Counted from the stretch's first letter, positions 35,251 through 44,822 are shown. The stretch is 64,000 bases of DNA from Fontibacillus puldeungensis (GCF_042678945.1 NZ_JBHTLM010000025.1:5935-69934); one strand, 5' to 3'. Numbers and translations: made by a program. Notes: generated from the sequence alone by a model not told the origin.

Positions 35251-36855
35251 TTATTGCTTCTTACTTGCCAAGAAATCGCCTGCCTGCTTTTCAACCTCGG
35301 CCTTAACCTTATCGATACCGGCCGATTTCAGCTTTTTATCGAGCAAGTCAAACGCATCGTCCACGTTTTTAAAAGCACCGATAAAGATTGGCTGTGCGTA
35401 CTGGGTGGATACGTTTTTAATATTGGCAATTTCGGTCTTTATGTTTTCAGAGTTGAAGGTAAAGCCTAAATACGTCACCGGGGTCAGGTAGTCCTTGATT
35501 TTGCTTTGAAGGTCGATATAGCTGTCCGTCCAGGTTGCCATTGGCTTGAACAAGTCTTTATTCACGAACCAGAAGCCGGCGGCATCCGGAGGGTACGTAT
35601 TCGTGTCGGCCGTTACGCCATCCGGCAAACCAATTTTGCCATCGCTCGTCACTACATAGTTTTTGCCTTCAATACCAAAGTAGTCAAGGTATACATATGA
35701 CGGGTCTTCCATTAGCAAATCGAGCGCTTCCATGGTACGCTCCGGATTTTTCGAGTTGGCGGCAATCGCTACGCCGTTGTTGATCCAGCTTGTTTGAGCC
35801 GCATGACCGGACGGGGACAGCAGCGGTTTCACATAAACATCGATGCCCTTCTCCTTGGCATTCGTCATGACGGAGGCCACGTCAATAGAGTTACCGAACG
35901 CAATAGCGGTTTTTCCGTTCACAAAGTTATCTTTGGAGCGCACTTTATTGGTGTACGGATTCTTGTTGATATAACCTTTATCGTACCAGCCCTTCATAAT
36001 ATTCGCTGCATATTTTTCGGCGCTCAGGTACGGTTCCTCCATCATGCTAACGATCTTGCCTGTCTTATCCTCGTTGTCATACGAGATTCCGACAGCCGTA
36101 GGGTCTCCGGAATCGGTAGGAGCGAGCGGATAAGCGATTTTCTCGCTCAGCAGATGTTGAAAAGGTGTAGGCAGGTCATATTGCGATTCCAGGTTCATCG
36201 GAATCATTTCCGGGAAATCCTTCTTGGCTTCCGCCAGATATGGTTCGATATCTGAGAATTTCTTGATTTCTGTCATTCCCGCTTTTTCCATAATATCTTT
36301 GCGGAACAGCGCCACATTGACCTTGCGGTCCGGTGTCGAGGTTGGGATCATATATACATCCCCGTTTACTTTTGCAGCTGTCAAGGCAGCTTCCGGTAGC
36401 TTGGCCATATGCTTCGGCATATAAGTCTTCAGCGTATTTTCGTCCAGCTTCAGGAAGGCACCCTTGGAGGCTTCGGAAACATAGTAGTTCCAATCCGCGG
36501 AGAAAACAAAGTCTACATCCTCTCCGGAAGCCAGCAAGAGCGGATATCTGGAGGCCACGTCCCCCCAACCGATATAGTTGATTTCCAGCGTAGCGTTGAT
36601 GTCTTTTTTCAGCTTGGCGTTGATCGCAGCCAGTACTTCCGGCATTCCTTTAGGGGCATCTCCAAGCAGATACCCGACAATTTTGACTTCCTTGGAATGA
36701 TCCGGCTTGCCATCGGAACCCGCGGTTTGCGCAGTTGCGTTAGACTTGTCTGAGCCGCTCGAAGCATTGTTGCTTGATGAGCAGGCAGACAGCAGCATGG
36801 TGATCATCAACACGAGACACACGGATAACAGCGAAAACTTCTTCAGATGTTTCAA
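35251..36855 (-). CDS. Sugar-binding lipoprotein of the GH35 operon
   Basis: 534 residues. Lipoprotein signal peptide ending LSACSSS, Ser/Asn-rich linker, then the family-1 binding domain. It is a close full-length paralogue of the protein at 22157-23764. The TTG start at 36855 is six bases after GAGGAGGT. It is encoded between the permeases and GH35, so it should deliver the oligosaccharide to them on the outer face of the membrane. Having a second, sensor-linked copy 13 kb away suggests the ligand is used as signal and as substrate. Confidence 0.9.
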   Translation of the reverse strand: MKHLKKFSLLSVCLVLMITMLLSACSSSNNASSGSDKSNATAQTAGSDGKPDHSKEVKIVGYLLGDAPKGMPEVLAAINAKLKKDINATLEINYIGWGDVASRYPLLLASGEDVDFVFSADWNYYVSEASKGAFLKLDENTLKTYMPKHMAKLPEAALTAAKVNGDVYMIPTSTPDRKVNVALFRKDIMEKAGMTEIKKFSDIEPYLAEAKKDFPEMIPMNLESQYDLPTPFQHLLSEKIAYPLAPTDSGDPTAVGISYDNEDKTGKIVSMMEEPYLSAEKYAANIMKGWYDKGYINKNPYTNKVRSKDNFVNGKTAIAFGNSIDVASVMTNAKEKGIDVYVKPLLSPSGHAAQTSWINNGVAIAANSKNPERTMEALDLLMEDPSYVYLDYFGIEGKNYVVTSDGKIGLPDGVTADTNTYPPDAAGFWFVNKDLFKPMATWTDSYIDLQSKIKDYLTPVTYLGFTFNSENIKTEIANIKNVSTQYAQPIFIGAFKNVDDAFDLLDKKLKSAGIDKVKAEVEKQAGDFLASKKQ

Positions 36856-36932
36856 GATAAGACCTCCTCTTTTTTTTAGAAGACTTGGTGTTGATATTTA
36901 TAAATCCCCTTGCGGGAAATTTATCGGGTCCC

Positions 36933-37871
36933 TTATCCCTTCACGGCACCAATCGTAACGCCTTTGACAAAGTATTTCTGAACAAACGGGAATACAATGG
37001 CAATCGGAACTGTCGTGATGACCGTAAGAGCAAGTTTAAAGGTTTCTTTCGGGCTGTTATCTGTTACGTGCTGAGCAAAGGTAGATGACAGGTTAATCGA
37101 TGACAGCATCTTGTATAACAAGTACTGAAGCGAGACAAGCTGCGTCTTGTCCGTAAACATCATGGCAGTCCACCAGTCATTCCAATAAGCGAGAGCCGTA
37201 AACAGCCCTATCGAAGCCAAAGCCGGTTTACTCAGTGGGAGAATCATTTGGAAAAATATCCGGAAATCCCCCGCCCCATCAATACGAGCGGACTCAACAA
37301 GCGGCTCCGGAATGCTTCCGGAAATGAAGCTTCTCATGATCAGCACATACATGACGTTGAACATCGGAACAAGAACCAGCACGAGATACGTATTTTTCAG
37401 ATGCAGGTTGTTGCAAACCCACAAATAGTAAGGAGCAAGGCCACCGTTAAACAGTGTTGTGAAGTACAGGAAGAAGGCCAGTCCATTGCGGTACTTTACT
37501 TCCTTCCGATAGAGGACATAAGCGGCCATCGTCGAGATAAACAAGGAAAGCGCTGTACCAATTACGGTAACTGACAGCGAAATTTTAAAAGCGTTCAATA
37601 CGTCCGCCGGATAGCGGAAAATAAAATCATAAGCTTGGAGGGAAAAGGACCGCGGCCAGAACCAATAGCCTTCCTTAAGCACCGATTCCTCCGAAGAGAA
37701 CGAGCCCGCCAGCATGACAATAAAGGGAATCAGACAAAAGAGGGCAATGAGCGCCACGATCGTATAGGATATCGCCTCAAATATCCTGTCATTTTTGGAC
37801 TTTCGTATTTTTACGGATTTATGTTTCACCGCCGGAATAGTGCCGTTCATCGGCTGAATATTCGATTCCAT
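36933..37871 (-). CDS. Sugar ABC transporter permease (LplC type)
   Basis: 312 residues, six predicted helices, EAA loop VESARIDGAGDFRIFFQMILPLSK and the terminal VQKYFVKGVTIGAVKG shared with the permease at 12908. It pairs with the permease encoded 32 bases upstream and the binding protein encoded 77 bases downstream. There is no ATPase gene in the operon; a shared MsmX-like ATPase is expected elsewhere in the genome. Confidence 0.9.
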   Translation of the reverse strand: MESNIQPMNGTIPAVKHKSVKIRKSKNDRIFEAISYTIVALIALFCLIPFIVMLAGSFSSEESVLKEGYWFWPRSFSLQAYDFIFRYPADVLNAFKISLSVTVIGTALSLFISTMAAYVLYRKEVKYRNGLAFFLYFTTLFNGGLAPYYLWVCNNLHLKNTYLVLVLVPMFNVMYVLIMRSFISGSIPEPLVESARIDGAGDFRIFFQMILPLSKPALASIGLFTALAYWNDWWTAMMFTDKTQLVSLQYLLYKMLSSINLSSTFAQHVTDNSPKETFKLALTVITTVPIAIVFPFVQKYFVKGVTIGAVKG

Positions 37872-37903
37872 TACAAGATCACTCTCTTTCCGCAGGTTAG
37901 AAC

Positions 37904-38830
37904 CTAGAATAGGGCTTGATCAGGCTCATAACGCTTAACTAGATAGTTGACAGTCAGGATGATAACCAAGGTAAGTACGGATTGATAGAAGCCTACCGAA
38001 GATGCCATACCAAAGTCTAAAGATCCAACCAGAGAACGGAACACCAGGGTGTCAATAATGTCGGTCGAATCCATTAGAGTTCCGTTATTGCCGATCAACT
38101 GGTAGAACATATCGAACTCGCCCCGCATGATCCGTCCAAGCCCCAACAAAATGAGAATGATCATGGTCGGTTTAAGCAATGGCAGCGTAATTTTAGTGAT
38201 CTTCTGGAACCGGGTAGCGCCATCGATCGTTGCCGCCTCATAAATTTCTTGATCGATGCCGACAATGGCCGCCAGGTACAACACGCTTCCAAAACCGACC
38301 CACTTCCACACATACAGTAACGGAAGCAGCACATACCAGTAAGAGGTGTTGGAGTAAATATCAATGGCCTCTAGATGCAAGTGAGTCAGTAACCGATTCA
38401 CGATCCCGTATTCATAATTCAGAAAGTTATAAACAAAAGCAGATACGGTTACCCAAGAGATAAAGTAAGGCAGAAACATAAAGGTCTGGGCCGTCCGTTT
38501 GAACCACTTCTTGGTGATTTCGGAAATAAGTACGGCTGCCAATATAGAGAACACCGTATATGCTCCTAGAAACACCACATTGTAAAGAATCGTATTTTTC
38601 GTGACGAGCCAGGCTTTTCCCGAGGAAAAGAAATACTGAAAATTGTCCAAGCCAGTCCATGGACTCATGAATATTCCGTCCCGGTAGTTGAATTCCTTAA
38701 AGGCCATCACAACCCCGGCCATCGGCACATAAGCGAAAATAATGAAATATACCGCTATTGGCAGAAACATCAGATACAGCGGCCATCTTGCGCGAAGCTC
38801 TCGGATCACGCTCAAGTCCATCTCCCCCAT
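37904..38830 (-). CDS. Sugar ABC transporter permease (LplB type)
   Basis: 308 residues, six predicted helices and EAA loop EIYEAATIDGATRFQKITKITLPLLK. First gene of the import-GH35 operon. The start is uncertain: ATG at 38830 has AAGG directly against it, while TTG at 38815 (sixth codon) has GGGGGAG six bases upstream. Repeat copy D lies about 120 bases before the gene in the expected promoter region. Confidence 0.88.
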   Translation of the reverse strand: MGEMDLSVIRELRARWPLYLMFLPIAVYFIIFAYVPMAGVVMAFKEFNYRDGIFMSPWTGLDNFQYFFSSGKAWLVTKNTILYNVVFLGAYTVFSILAAVLISEITKKWFKRTAQTFMFLPYFISWVTVSAFVYNFLNYEYGIVNRLLTHLHLEAIDIYSNTSYWYVLLPLLYVWKWVGFGSVLYLAAIVGIDQEIYEAATIDGATRFQKITKITLPLLKPTMIILILLGLGRIMRGEFDMFYQLIGNNGTLMDSTDIIDTLVFRSLVGSLDFGMASSVGFYQSVLTLVIILTVNYLVKRYEPDQALF

Positions 38831-38950
38831 CCTTGTTGCGTTTCTTATGTATTAATTGTATAAAGGAGCAGGGCTCACTTATAGCAGCAAAACCTATGAT
38901 AACCTTTGAATTCTTACGCTTAGGTACTTGCCTCGCTTACCATCTACCAC

Positions 38951-39135
38951 TAAATGTATTTAGTACATCTAATTCCGGGCAAAATGTGGTTTTTAAGATT
39001 TTAGATGTAAAATGTGCATCTAAATTGGGCCACTTTGTACTGGCAGGGTTATTTCATACCTTTTAGATGCACTTTTTACATTTAAATGCTCAATACTTCC
39101 AATACGGTGCTGTTTAACTGTACTTAATGCATTTA
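38951..39135 (+). repeat. Four-box palindromic intergenic element, copy D
   Basis: Boxes start at 38951, 39002, 39064 and 39115 (spacings 51, 62, 51). It sits in the 495-base gap between the GH43 gene and the LplB-type permease gene, about 120 bases upstream of the latter. Confidence 0.8.
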
Positions 39136-39262
39136 ATAAGTTTACAGAAACTCTGCGATACCCATTTTCCACTTGTTGATCGACACATTTGTTGATTGCC
39201 TGTTGATCGCCTACAAGGAATGAGAGTGATGGCCGGTTATTGTTTTATTGTTCCTTATATTA

Positions 39263-39312
39263 AAAAGAACCGGATACACGCCCATATTGCTTGGCGTTAT
39301 CCGGTTCTTTGA
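39263..39312 (-). terminator. Terminator of the GH43 pair
   Basis: AAAGAACCGGATA and TATCCGGTTCTTT form a 13-bp stem followed by T-rich sequence on the minus strand, just after the stop at 39326. Confidence 0.75.
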
Positions 39313-39325
39313 GTAGAACGGGTGT

Positions 39326-40207
39326 TCAGTTTTTTGCGACATATCGCAATCGACCATTCTCCTCTGCCAGCTCGTAGATGACAGGGCGTTCCAAAGGCTG
39401 GACATTCGGTGAATGGATCGTCATCCGCAAATGACCGTTCAGATCACGAAAAATCATACCATGGCCTCCGTCTTCGGCGAACAATGGCTCCGGGTCCTGT
39501 GACCAAGGCCCAGTGACCTTACCGCTGGTTGATCTGGCAATGCCCATGGTGTAGCCTTTTGCACCGCCCGTTGACCAGAGCATGATCAGCTCTCCACTCG
39601 CCATTTTGTGCAGAAAAGGACCGTCCGTCACGTATTGCCCCTGCTCCCCCGCCTTGGACCACGGGGCATCTGAAGCGCGAAACAGCAGCTTTGGTTCTCC
39701 TTCGGCGGCGTCAAGCCCCGGCTTCAAAGGAACAGCATACATTTCACCATCAGTCACCTGTAGCCATTCCCTGCAAAATACCATCCAGTGCCTGCCATCC
39801 TCATCCGTATACAAGGTGCCGTCCAGGCACTCCCAATCCGGAGGAGTAAGGGGACGATCACCCAGGGGACGAAACGGCCCCAGCGGATGATCGGAGATTA
39901 AGGCTTCTGTCCCCCGGCAAACATGGTCCGCTTTAAAGGAGGCAAACATCACATATTTTTCCCCGAACGCATACACCTCCGGCGCCCAATAATGATGATC
40001 CGACCAAAATCCTGGATTCGGGCGAAATACGGGATAAGGTCCATCCCAATGAATCAGGTCCTCGCTGACATATGAATCGAAGCCGACAGGTTGTCCCGAC
40101 CAAGCGGTAGAACCTTCTGTCCCGTAGAGATAATATTTTTTATCCGTTGGAACCGTTAGGATATAAGGATCTCTTATATGAATTTCGGATAGCTTTTTAA
40201 CCATCAT
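39326..40207 (-). CDS. GH43-like five-bladed beta-propeller glycosidase
   Basis: 293 residues, no signal peptide. GH43 landmarks: IRDPYIL (catalytic-base Asp) at the N-terminus, the YWAPEVYAF blade segment, CLDGTLYTDEDG with a likely pKa-modulating Asp, and late blades with GHGMIFRD. It should hydrolyse arabinose-, xylose- or galactose-containing oligosaccharides inside the cell. It is encoded nine bases after the second propeller glycosidase with a clear GAGGAG before the start, so the two are translated together. The substrate is probably part of the same glycan as the GH35 substrate. Confidence 0.82.
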   Translation of the reverse strand: MMVKKLSEIHIRDPYILTVPTDKKYYLYGTEGSTAWSGQPVGFDSYVSEDLIHWDGPYPVFRPNPGFWSDHHYWAPEVYAFGEKYVMFASFKADHVCRGTEALISDHPLGPFRPLGDRPLTPPDWECLDGTLYTDEDGRHWMVFCREWLQVTDGEMYAVPLKPGLDAAEGEPKLLFRASDAPWSKAGEQGQYVTDGPFLHKMASGELIMLWSTGGAKGYTMGIARSTSGKVTGPWSQDPEPLFAEDGGHGMIFRDLNGHLRMTIHSPNVQPLERPVIYELAEENGRLRYVAKN

Positions 40208-40216
40208 TCATTCTCC

Positions 40217-41146
40217 TCATTTCGGGGATTCCATGGTGAGCTCAAAAGGCTCATTACGGTCACAAACGAGTACCCCATCACGTACGTCAAGGCGAGCAAC
40301 CTGAACACTGGAACGCCGCTGTTCATAGGTTGACTTGTCCTCCGACGCTGCAGCATTCGTTTTTCCCGGGTGGGTGAAATAGAAGATGTAAGCAGAGTCG
40401 CCCGATACGACGACATCCGCATGATGACCGATTCCCCCATCATCCGTTCGGGTGCCCGGTTGATCCAAAATCATGTTGTTTCGTTCCCAATGCTCCATGT
40501 CATCGGAACGATAGACGGCCTGCCCTCTCCACTCGTCGATGATCATCCAATAGCTCTCTTTGAAATAAAAAACATTTGGTCCTTCATGTCCGCGATGGGT
40601 CAGAACGGGACCAACAACCTCCCACTCGAATAAATCTTCGCTGTCGGCAGCATAAGTAAAAGATCCGTTTTCTTCGTCTTTATACCACATGCGGAACCCG
40701 CCATCTTGTTTTTCGTGAATACACGCATCGATCACCCGATTCGAACTAAGCTGCAGCGGACCTTGCAGCTCCCAATTCAGCATATCCTTACTCGTGTAGT
40801 GAACAATATGACGTGGACCGGTCCAGTCTATCGGTACTCCCGTAATATAGCTGACATACATGTGATAGATCCCCTGATGCCATAGGATTTCCGGCGCCCA
40901 AAACGTATTTCTTCCCCATTCAAAATCAAGCCCGGACAAGGTGCCGCGGTAGAGCCAATTTATCCCTCCGTCCGAGGATACTGCAACACCAAGATCGGTT
41001 CCATGAACCCATGCTACACCGGGACCTTCCGCAGATGCTCTGCGGCTCGTATATATCATCCACCATTCCTGTAACTCCCGATTATAAATGACGACCGGAT
41101 CGGTTGCTCCGTCATATATCGGATCTCTGTACAATGGACTTTCCAC
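40217..41146 (-). CDS. Five-bladed propeller glycoside hydrolase (GH43/GH117-like)
   Basis: 309 residues, cytoplasmic. N-terminal YDGATDPVVIYNRELQEWWM resembles the first blade of GH43 and GH117 enzymes. FWAPEILWHQGIYHMYVSYI and GHEGPNVFYFKESYWMIID are further blade motifs with acidic residues in active-site-like places, and GIGHHADVVV follows near the end. The exact family is uncertain. It starts at GTG (41146) behind GAGGGATGG. A TATAAT (41169-41174) lies shortly upstream. First gene of a two-gene unit with the GH43-like gene. Confidence 0.72.
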   Translation of the reverse strand: MESPLYRDPIYDGATDPVVIYNRELQEWWMIYTSRRASAEGPGVAWVHGTDLGVAVSSDGGINWLYRGTLSGLDFEWGRNTFWAPEILWHQGIYHMYVSYITGVPIDWTGPRHIVHYTSKDMLNWELQGPLQLSSNRVIDACIHEKQDGGFRMWYKDEENGSFTYAADSEDLFEWEVVGPVLTHRGHEGPNVFYFKESYWMIIDEWRGQAVYRSDDMEHWERNNMILDQPGTRTDDGGIGHHADVVVSGDSAYIFYFTHPGKTNAAASEDKSTYEQRRSSVQVARLDVRDGVLVCDRNEPFELTMESPK

Positions 41147-41188
41147 TGACTACCATCCCTCTTTTCATTATAGTTAAGAAAAAATTTC

Positions 41189-41286
41189 CTGAGGATGCAC
41201 AATCTTATCTTACAGGAATAGCCCAAAGCCCAACATGGGAAGAAGTTACGTTTATCTTTGAAAAATTACGAAAGCACATCACATAA
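41189..41286 (+). other. Possible gene fragment, unassigned
   Basis: The plus-strand frame ending at 41286 reads FPEDAQSYLTGIAQSP then TWEEVTFIFEKLRKHIT, with protein-like composition, but no start codon or upstream domain. It lies in the promoter region of the propeller glycosidase pair. It may be the tail of a lost gene or chance. Confidence 0.25.
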
Positions 41287-41306
41287 CAATTTCATCACAC
41301 CTGCGC

Positions 41307-41332
41307 AAAAAAGGACCGGTCGGACCGGTCCT
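41307..41332 (-). terminator. Terminator of the licT-PTS-GH1 operon
   Basis: AAGGACCGGTC / GACCGGTCCTT hairpin with a run of six T on the minus strand, 18 bases after the GH1 stop codon. Confidence 0.8.
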
Positions 41333-41349
41333 TCACTCAATCATATGGT

Positions 41350-42810
41350 TTACAAAACTTCACCATTCGTCGCAATTACTTGCTTGTACCACTGGAAAGA
41401 GTCTTTTTTCGAGCGTTTCAATGTGCCGTTGCCTTCGTCGTCCAAGTCTACATAAATAAAACCGTAGCGTTTGGACATTTCGGAAGTGGACATGCTCACA
41501 AGGTCAATCGGGCCCCAGCTCGTATAGCCGATGAGGTCAACCCCGTCCTTGATCGCTTCCTTCATCTGAGCGATATGCTGGCGGAGGTAATCGATCCGAT
41601 ACGTATCATGAATGGACCCGTCTTCCTCTACCTTGTCGTACGCGCCCAATCCATTCTCAACGATAAAAAGCGGCTTTTGATAGCGGTCGTAAAAATTGTT
41701 TAGCGTAATCCGTAAGCCCACCGGGTCAATCTGCCACCCCCAGTCGGAAGCCTTAAGATAAGGGTTCTTCACCCCGCCGAACAAATTTCCTTCTGCACGA
41801 TCCCCGCCCAGCTCTGACGATACGGTCAAAGACATGTAGTAGCTGAAGGAGATATAATCGACCGGGTACGCCTTAAGAATCTCGTCATCTGAGGCGTCTT
41901 TCTCAATCACGATGTTATTTTCTTCAAAGTACCGGGTCATGTAGCTCGGATACTCGCCGCGCGCATGCACATCCGTAAAGAACAGGTTCATCTGGTTCTC
42001 ATGCTGGCTCTTGCGCACATCCTCCGGATTGCAGGTGGCCGGGTACGTCTCCATCCGGGCCAGCATACAGCCGATCATGGCACCCGGAATGATCTCATGG
42101 CACAGCTTTGTCGCTAGGGCACTGGCTACAAACTGATGGTGCAGTGCCTGATAAATCGTCTGCTGTTTATTTTGCACGCGATCAATCACCACGCCCCCAC
42201 CTGTAAACGGGCTGATCGTCATCATATTGATCTCATTAAAAGTCAGCCAATACTTCACTTTATTTTTGTAGCGGCGAAATACTGTTTCGGCATAGTTCGT
42301 GAAATGCCCGATCACTTCGCGGCTTGCCCAGCCGTTATATTTTTGAGTCAAGCCAAGCGGGGTCTCGTAGTGAGCCAAAGTCACCAGAGGTTCGATCCCA
42401 TATGTGTGCAATTCATCGAACACATTGTCGTAAAATTGCAATCCGGCTTCATTAGGCTGAGCGTCGTCGCCATTCGGGAATATCCGCGACCAGTTTATGG
42501 AGATTCTGAATACCTTAAAGCCCATTTCGGCAAAAAGGGCGATGTCTTCTTTATACCGGTGATAGAAGTCAATCCCATGCCGCTTAGGGAATCGTTCGTG
42601 GTCCAGCTTACCGGACAAAATTTTGTCAATCTGCTCGGATGTGATTTCAATAGCATGTCCACCGGTTCGCTTTTCTTTAGGCACATAAACTACCATGTCC
42701 GCGCTGGACAAGCCTTTTCCATCTTCATTATATGCGCCCTCTAATTGATTGGCTGCCGTTGCACCGCCCCAGAGAAAATGTTCTGGAAATCCTTGAGATG
42801 ATTTTGGCAT
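41350..42810 (-). CDS. bglA: GH1 6-phospho-beta-glucosidase
   Basis: 486 residues, cytoplasmic. It splits phosphorylated beta-glucosides delivered by the PTS. GH1 motifs: the N-terminal FPEHFLWGGATAANQLEGA, acid/base Glu in LTFNEIN, nucleophile Glu in PLFIVENGLGA. The phosphate-binding signature S-x-x-K-x-Y appears in EMSKRYGFIYVD, which marks it as a 6-phospho enzyme. ATG at 42810 is chosen, with GAGGT seven bases upstream; a longer frame to 42843 would overlap the PTS gene. It is third in the operon after licT and the PTS gene. Confidence 0.93.
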   Translation of the reverse strand: MPKSSQGFPEHFLWGGATAANQLEGAYNEDGKGLSSADMVVYVPKEKRTGGHAIEITSEQIDKILSGKLDHERFPKRHGIDFYHRYKEDIALFAEMGFKVFRISINWSRIFPNGDDAQPNEAGLQFYDNVFDELHTYGIEPLVTLAHYETPLGLTQKYNGWASREVIGHFTNYAETVFRRYKNKVKYWLTFNEINMMTISPFTGGGVVIDRVQNKQQTIYQALHHQFVASALATKLCHEIIPGAMIGCMLARMETYPATCNPEDVRKSQHENQMNLFFTDVHARGEYPSYMTRYFEENNIVIEKDASDDEILKAYPVDYISFSYYMSLTVSSELGGDRAEGNLFGGVKNPYLKASDWGWQIDPVGLRITLNNFYDRYQKPLFIVENGLGAYDKVEEDGSIHDTYRIDYLRQHIAQMKEAIKDGVDLIGYTSWGPIDLVSMSTSEMSKRYGFIYVDLDDEGNGTLKRSKKDSFQWYKQVIATNGEVL

Positions 42811-42835
42811 GTTCTTTACCTCTTCTCTAAATTGA

Positions 42836-44722
42836 TTACACAACCGTTGTCAGCAGGTAGTCTCCTGGCTTTACTTCCTTCTCTGTGGTCTTCAGCACGT
42901 CCAGGTAATCTGCCGTGTTAGTGACAATGACCGATGTTGAAGGATCATACCCGGCTGCTTTAATCTTCTCAACGTCAAAGTTCAGCAGCAGTTGCCCACG
43001 TTGAACCTTGTCCCCTTCCTTAACCTGCTTATCGAAAAATTGCCCCTTCAGTCTCACGGTGTTGACACCAACGTGAATAAGAAGCTGGACACCGCCGTCA
43101 GAGGTGATGCCGATGGCATGGCCTGTCGGGAAAACCGTTGTGACCACCCCATCCACAGGCGAAACCAACCGGCCTGATTTCGGCTCGATAACAAGTCCTT
43201 GCCCCATTGCCCCTGATGCAAAAGCTTCATCGGAAATGCTGTCCAGCGTATGAATATTTCCTTGCAGTGGACTTTCAATGATTTCTTTAGCAAGAAGCGA
43301 TTTTGCCTCTTTGCTGCACTCTTCTGTAGCCGCAGTTGAGGCAGCAGGTCTTTCTTGAACTGTATCCTTGTCAACAGGATCAGCAAATCCAAGCGTCATG
43401 ACCAAAAGCATGGCCAGGGCAAAGGCAACGACGATGCCGGTAATCACCCACAGGAACCCAGGTCCGATATAGGACGGAATAGCAAGCAGGCTCGGCAGGG
43501 CAAAGGCGAGTCCCTTACCGTGGCCCATCCCAACGATTCCCCCGCCAATTGCCCCGGAAACACAACCATAAATGAACGGTTTTTTTAGTTTCAGGTTGAC
43601 CCCGTAAATACTAGGCTCCGTAATGCCAAATACTGCAGCAACTGCCGCTGAGCCGGATAAGGCTTTGAGTTGTCCGTTTCTGGTTTTCAGCAATACTCCC
43701 GTAACCGCCCCAGCTTGAGCCAGCACTGCCGCAGCCAACATAGGCAACATGGTGTCGTACCCGAGCGTCGTCAAATTGTTGAGCATCACAGGAACAAAAC
43801 CCCAATGCACGCCAAAGATGACAAATACCTGCCAGAAACCGCCTGCAATCAGCCCCGCCACTAAAGGACTCAGATTATATACCCATGTATAGCCTGAAGC
43901 CAGACCTCCGCTGACCGCATTTCCCACCGGTCCAAATAAGAGGAAGGTAAGTGGAACGAGAATAATCAACGTTAGCAAAGGAACAATAATATTTTTTAAC
44001 GACTGATGAATAAACGAATTGAAGAATCTCTCCACATAGCTCTGAACCCATACCGCCAAAATAATTGGAATAACGCTTGAGGTAAATGTTACAAATACGA
44101 TGGGAATGCCCAAGAAATAGAATGGGGTACCGCTGCTCATGGCAGTCGCAATCGCCGGATATACCATCGCACCCGCAATGGCAATAGAAACGAACATATT
44201 TGTTTTAAATTTGCGCGAAGATGTTACGGCCAGAAAAATCGGCAGAAAGGTAAAGATGCTGTCCGAAGCCGCATTGAGAAGCAGATAGGTTCCGGAAGCA
44301 TTGTTCATCCAGCCAAGCGTTAAGAAAAGCGCCAACAAGCCTTTCAGTACCCCGGCTCCAGCCATAGCCCCCAAGAGCGGCGAAAAGATGCTGGAAATAA
44401 TGTCCACGGCTTTGCCGAGAAAGCTGGACTTTTCATTGGTTTCTTCCTTCGGATCCGTGTTCTCTGTCTTGAGGTTAGTTTGTTCCATTATGCCTTCGAA
44501 AACTTGGGCTACGTTATTGCCGATTACCACCTGGAATTGTCCGCTGCTTTCAACAACCGTAATGACGCCAGGGGTATCAAGCAGCGCCTTTTTATTCGCC
44601 TTTGTTGTATCCTTTAGTCGAAATCTTAATCTTGTGGCGCAGTGAAAAACAGAATTGATATTGGATTCTCCACCTACTAGCTCAACGACTTTTTTGGATA
44701 GGTCTTTATCTCTGCTTCCCAT
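42836..44722 (-). CDS. bglP: Beta-glucoside PTS transporter, EIIBCA
   Basis: About 628 residues joining three PTS domains. IIB has Cys28 in FHCATRLRF. IIC spans about 100-450 with ten or so helices and the GITEPSIYGVNLKLKKPF motif. IIA follows, with the phosphorylated His in LLIHVGVNTVRLKG. It imports and phosphorylates aryl- or cello-type beta-glucosides. AAGGAGG precedes ATG 44722 (a TTG lies one codon upstream). Its leader contains a RAT/terminator pair for the LicT-type antiterminator encoded just before it. Confidence 0.95.
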   Translation of the reverse strand: MGSRDKDLSKKVVELVGGESNINSVFHCATRLRFRLKDTTKANKKALLDTPGVITVVESSGQFQVVIGNNVAQVFEGIMEQTNLKTENTDPKEETNEKSSFLGKAVDIISSIFSPLLGAMAGAGVLKGLLALFLTLGWMNNASGTYLLLNAASDSIFTFLPIFLAVTSSRKFKTNMFVSIAIAGAMVYPAIATAMSSGTPFYFLGIPIVFVTFTSSVIPIILAVWVQSYVERFFNSFIHQSLKNIIVPLLTLIILVPLTFLLFGPVGNAVSGGLASGYTWVYNLSPLVAGLIAGGFWQVFVIFGVHWGFVPVMLNNLTTLGYDTMLPMLAAAVLAQAGAVTGVLLKTRNGQLKALSGSAAVAAVFGITEPSIYGVNLKLKKPFIYGCVSGAIGGGIVGMGHGKGLAFALPSLLAIPSYIGPGFLWVITGIVVAFALAMLLVMTLGFADPVDKDTVQERPAASTAATEECSKEAKSLLAKEIIESPLQGNIHTLDSISDEAFASGAMGQGLVIEPKSGRLVSPVDGVVTTVFPTGHAIGITSDGGVQLLIHVGVNTVRLKGQFFDKQVKEGDKVQRGQLLLNFDVEKIKAAGYDPSTSVIVTNTADYLDVLKTTEKEVKPGDYLLTTVV

Positions 44723-44822
44723 CAAATATGTCCTCCTTCTAATGATTTATATCGTTCAGGTTCACTGTCGCAGATGTTTTTAGAATGCACTGACATGCTT
44801 CCTTCTACCCTGCTAAACAAGA

